A stretch of DNA of 32,555 nt, from positions 1 through 32,555 of the forward strand of contig NZWE01000019.1 in the NCBI GenBank assembly GCA_002697535.1, given 5' to 3'. The DNA comes from Actinomycetota bacterium. Lineage in GTDB: Bacteria > Margulisbacteria > Marinamargulisbacteria > GCA-2716485 > GCA-002719695. Within the stretch, counting starts at the first letter, position 1. The number at the start of each line of letters is the position of its first letter. Positions 31,505-32,555 of the stretch are shown in pieces. The position numbers and the translations under genes are program-made. The notes below the pieces were generated by a model that saw only the letters and a program-made list of their open reading frames with translations, did no database searches and was not told the DNA's origin.

Positions 31505-32221
31505 TTAAAAGAAATCATCATCATCTGAAGCCGCATCCTCATCATCAATAACACGTTTAATCGGCATAGGACCTTGATTATAAATTTTAATTTCATCAAT
31601 ACGAATCCGTGGTTTCACCTCTTTATCACCCGCTAACAATACTAATTGCATTTGTAAAAGACCTCCAGAAGAATCACTTTGGTACGGATTCCATAAATCA
31701 TCCCCTATCCCTAAATTTGCATCTACAAAATTATTAAACGGAATAATAACGACCTTCCAACCCGTCCAATCTACTTTAAGGGTATGAATAAATTTATCAT
31801 CAGCTAAAGTTTCATCATCAGAATCTGGATGAGGTTCAATTTCAAAATTATTATTATCATCATCAAATAATTCAACAATTAAAACAGCACTTTTTTTTCC
31901 ATAACCTCTAACTAAAAGTTTAATAGAGTTATAATCAGCTACATCGATAGCAAAGTAAGTCCCACAACCACCGACATACCAATTTTTTTGTAACCCTGTT
32001 AATTGCAAAGATCGTTTTCCTAAATAAGCAAACTCTTTCATATTATTAGGTTCAACTGATAAATCAATATTATCAAAACCCCACCAACGCGGAAATTGAG
32101 ATAAATCCGCATCCTCGAAATCATCAACAATAAATAAACCTGGCTTTTGTGGCTGAAAAATAGCCTCACCAAACACTGACGTTGCAGCTAAAACTAAAAA
32201 CAAACATATTTTTAGAAACAT
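31505..32221 (-). CDS. Secreted beta-sandwich protein (CBM11/CIA30-like)
   Basis: A 238-residue exported protein. A signal peptide covers about 1-18 (ending Ser-Val-Phe-Gly). Then comes a jelly-roll-like domain: VDDFEDADLSQFPRWWGFD, ADYNSIKLLVRGYGKKSAVLIV, LKVDWTGWKVVIIPFNNF, LQMQLVLLAG and IRIDEIKIYN. This pattern resembles galactose-binding-like or CIA30/CBM11 domains that bind carbohydrate. A spirochaete flagellar-sheath (FlaA-type) protein is a looser alternative. After the domain there is a very acidic tail (Asp-Asp-Glu-Asp-Ala-Ala-Ser-Asp4) ending Phe-Phe. There is no Shine-Dalgarno; TATCTT with an extended TGA lies eight bases before the ATG. Confidence 0.75.
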   Translation of the reverse strand: MFLKICLFLVLAATSVFGEAIFQPQKPGLFIVDDFEDADLSQFPRWWGFDNIDLSVEPNNMKEFAYLGKRSLQLTGLQKNWYVGGCGTYFAIDVADYNSIKLLVRGYGKKSAVLIVELFDDDNNNFEIEPHPDSDDETLADDKFIHTLKVDWTGWKVVIIPFNNFVDANLGIGDDLWNPYQSDSSGGLLQMQLVLLAGDKEVKPRIRIDEIKIYNQGPMPIKRVIDDEDAASDDDDFF

Positions 32222-32229
32222 ATGTTAAT

Positions 32230-32257
32230 AAGATATCATATCAAGGCTATGTCGCAA
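32230..32257 (-). promoter_or_regulatory. Nearly leaderless promoter of the secreted beta-sandwich gene
   Basis: On the minus strand: TTGCGA (32257-32252), 16-base spacer ending in extended TGA, TATCTT (32235-32230), then eight bases to the ATG at 32221. Confidence 0.45.
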
Positions 32258-32320
32258 ACTATCTTATTCATCCACACCGACTAATTTAGCTCATAATTAT
32301 TAAAAACAAAAAAATATACC

Positions 32321-32555
32321 CTAATGTAACATAATCCGATAACAAACCGTATCACTAGAGGATACCAAATATCGTTTATCAACCCCTAATTCTGGAATCC
32401 AAATAATCTCATCATTAGATTTAAATCCTAAACAAAATTGTCGAAAAAAAGCATTAACACCTTGTTTAGCCAACACCTTGTTTACATTAACAAATTCATT
32501 TTTTTGATACGGCATATAAGAATCATCACCGTGAAGAAAGGCAACCGTTACTACT
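32321..32555 (-). CDS. tilS: tRNA(Ile)-lysidine synthetase TilS, C-terminal fragment
   Basis: The frame is open at the window edge and ends at the TAA at 32321, giving the last 77 residues. The pattern His-Gly-Asp-Asp-Ser-Tyr-Met-Pro, then VNKVLAKQGVNAFFRQ, and IIWIPELGVDKRY matches the C-terminal TilS domain, which in the family reads Gly-Asp-x-x-x-Pro, Lys-x-Leu, then Ile-x-Trp-x-x-Gly-Leu-Gly-x-Asp-x-Arg (Glu replaces the usual Gly here). TilS lysidinylates the wobble C of tRNA-Ile2. The N-terminal PP-loop is outside the window, so the call rests on this tail only. An ATG at 32515 lies within the frame but is not the true start. Confidence 0.7.
   Translation of the reverse strand, partial: VVTVAFLHGDDSYMPYQKNEFVNVNKVLAKQGVNAFFRQFCLGFKSNDEIIWIPELGVDKRYLVSSSDTVCYRIMLH

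Overview
The window is compact, AT-rich bacterial chromosome. Almost every base is coding, neighbouring genes often overlap by 1 to 29 bases, and there are no tRNA, rRNA, CRISPR or insertion-sequence signatures. The cell is a diderm: it has a complete MlaD/F/E-type lipid transporter whose MCE protein carries a barrel-like C-terminal region, plus several exported periplasmic proteins. It makes menaquinone (menC, menE) and thiamine by the ThiH route, and encodes a ComEC DNA-uptake channel. Low G+C, the MlaD-barrel architecture and the family mix suggest a deep-branching diderm of the Terrabacteria side, such as a Margulisbacteria-like lineage. That placement is an inference and is not proven by any single gene.

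Layout: (1) 1-1142, the 3' part of an Ala/Thr-rich tandem-repeat protein of unknown role. (2) 1143-6136, an anchored glutathione peroxidase converging on a minus-strand run of a DacB-type carboxypeptidase, an M48/Ste24-type membrane protease and an orphan disulfide oxidoreductase. (3) 6158-7885, a plus-strand coupled trio: a small membrane protein, dCTP deaminase, and a zinc-ribbon/DEDDh exonuclease. (4) 7898-11021, a minus-strand lipid-transport operon (HMA protein, MlaE, MlaF, MlaD), divergent from comEC (11122-13371). (5) 13398-15966, a minus-strand Rossmann oxidoreductase, a YdjM-like membrane protein and a 2OG-Fe(II) oxygenase. (6) 16131-20300, thiG-thiH, an AlbA_2/winged-helix regulator and purD. 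(7) 20305-23355, a polytopic membrane protein and menC-menE. (8) 23363-27915, a minus-strand translation and RNA-modification cluster: efp, DUF3467, tadA, a metallophosphoesterase, mtaB and ribosomal protein L25. (9) 27996-32555, yajQ, a small unknown protein, a NodB-type deacetylase, oligoendopeptidase F, a secreted sugar-binding-like protein, and the 3' end of tilS running off the window.

Two window-wide patterns stand out. First, several promoter-proximal genes have a -10 hexamer exactly or almost exactly six bases before the ATG and no Shine-Dalgarno, which predicts leaderless mRNAs. Operon-internal genes and some leadered genes have clear Shine-Dalgarno sites. Second, the plus strand is A- and C-rich throughout. 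Plus-strand proteins are therefore rich in Thr/Lys/Asn/Gln/Ile/Pro/His, and minus-strand proteins in Val/Asp/Leu/Phe/Ser. The minus strand is probably the leading strand, with replication moving from high to low coordinates.

Six starts were moved from the longest open frame to internal ATGs on Shine-Dalgarno, promoter or family grounds: the HMA protein (11021), the oxidoreductase (14090), L25 (24094), mtaB (25447), efp (27915) and the deacetylase (29668). The metallophosphoesterase start was moved by one codon, from TTG to ATG (26537).
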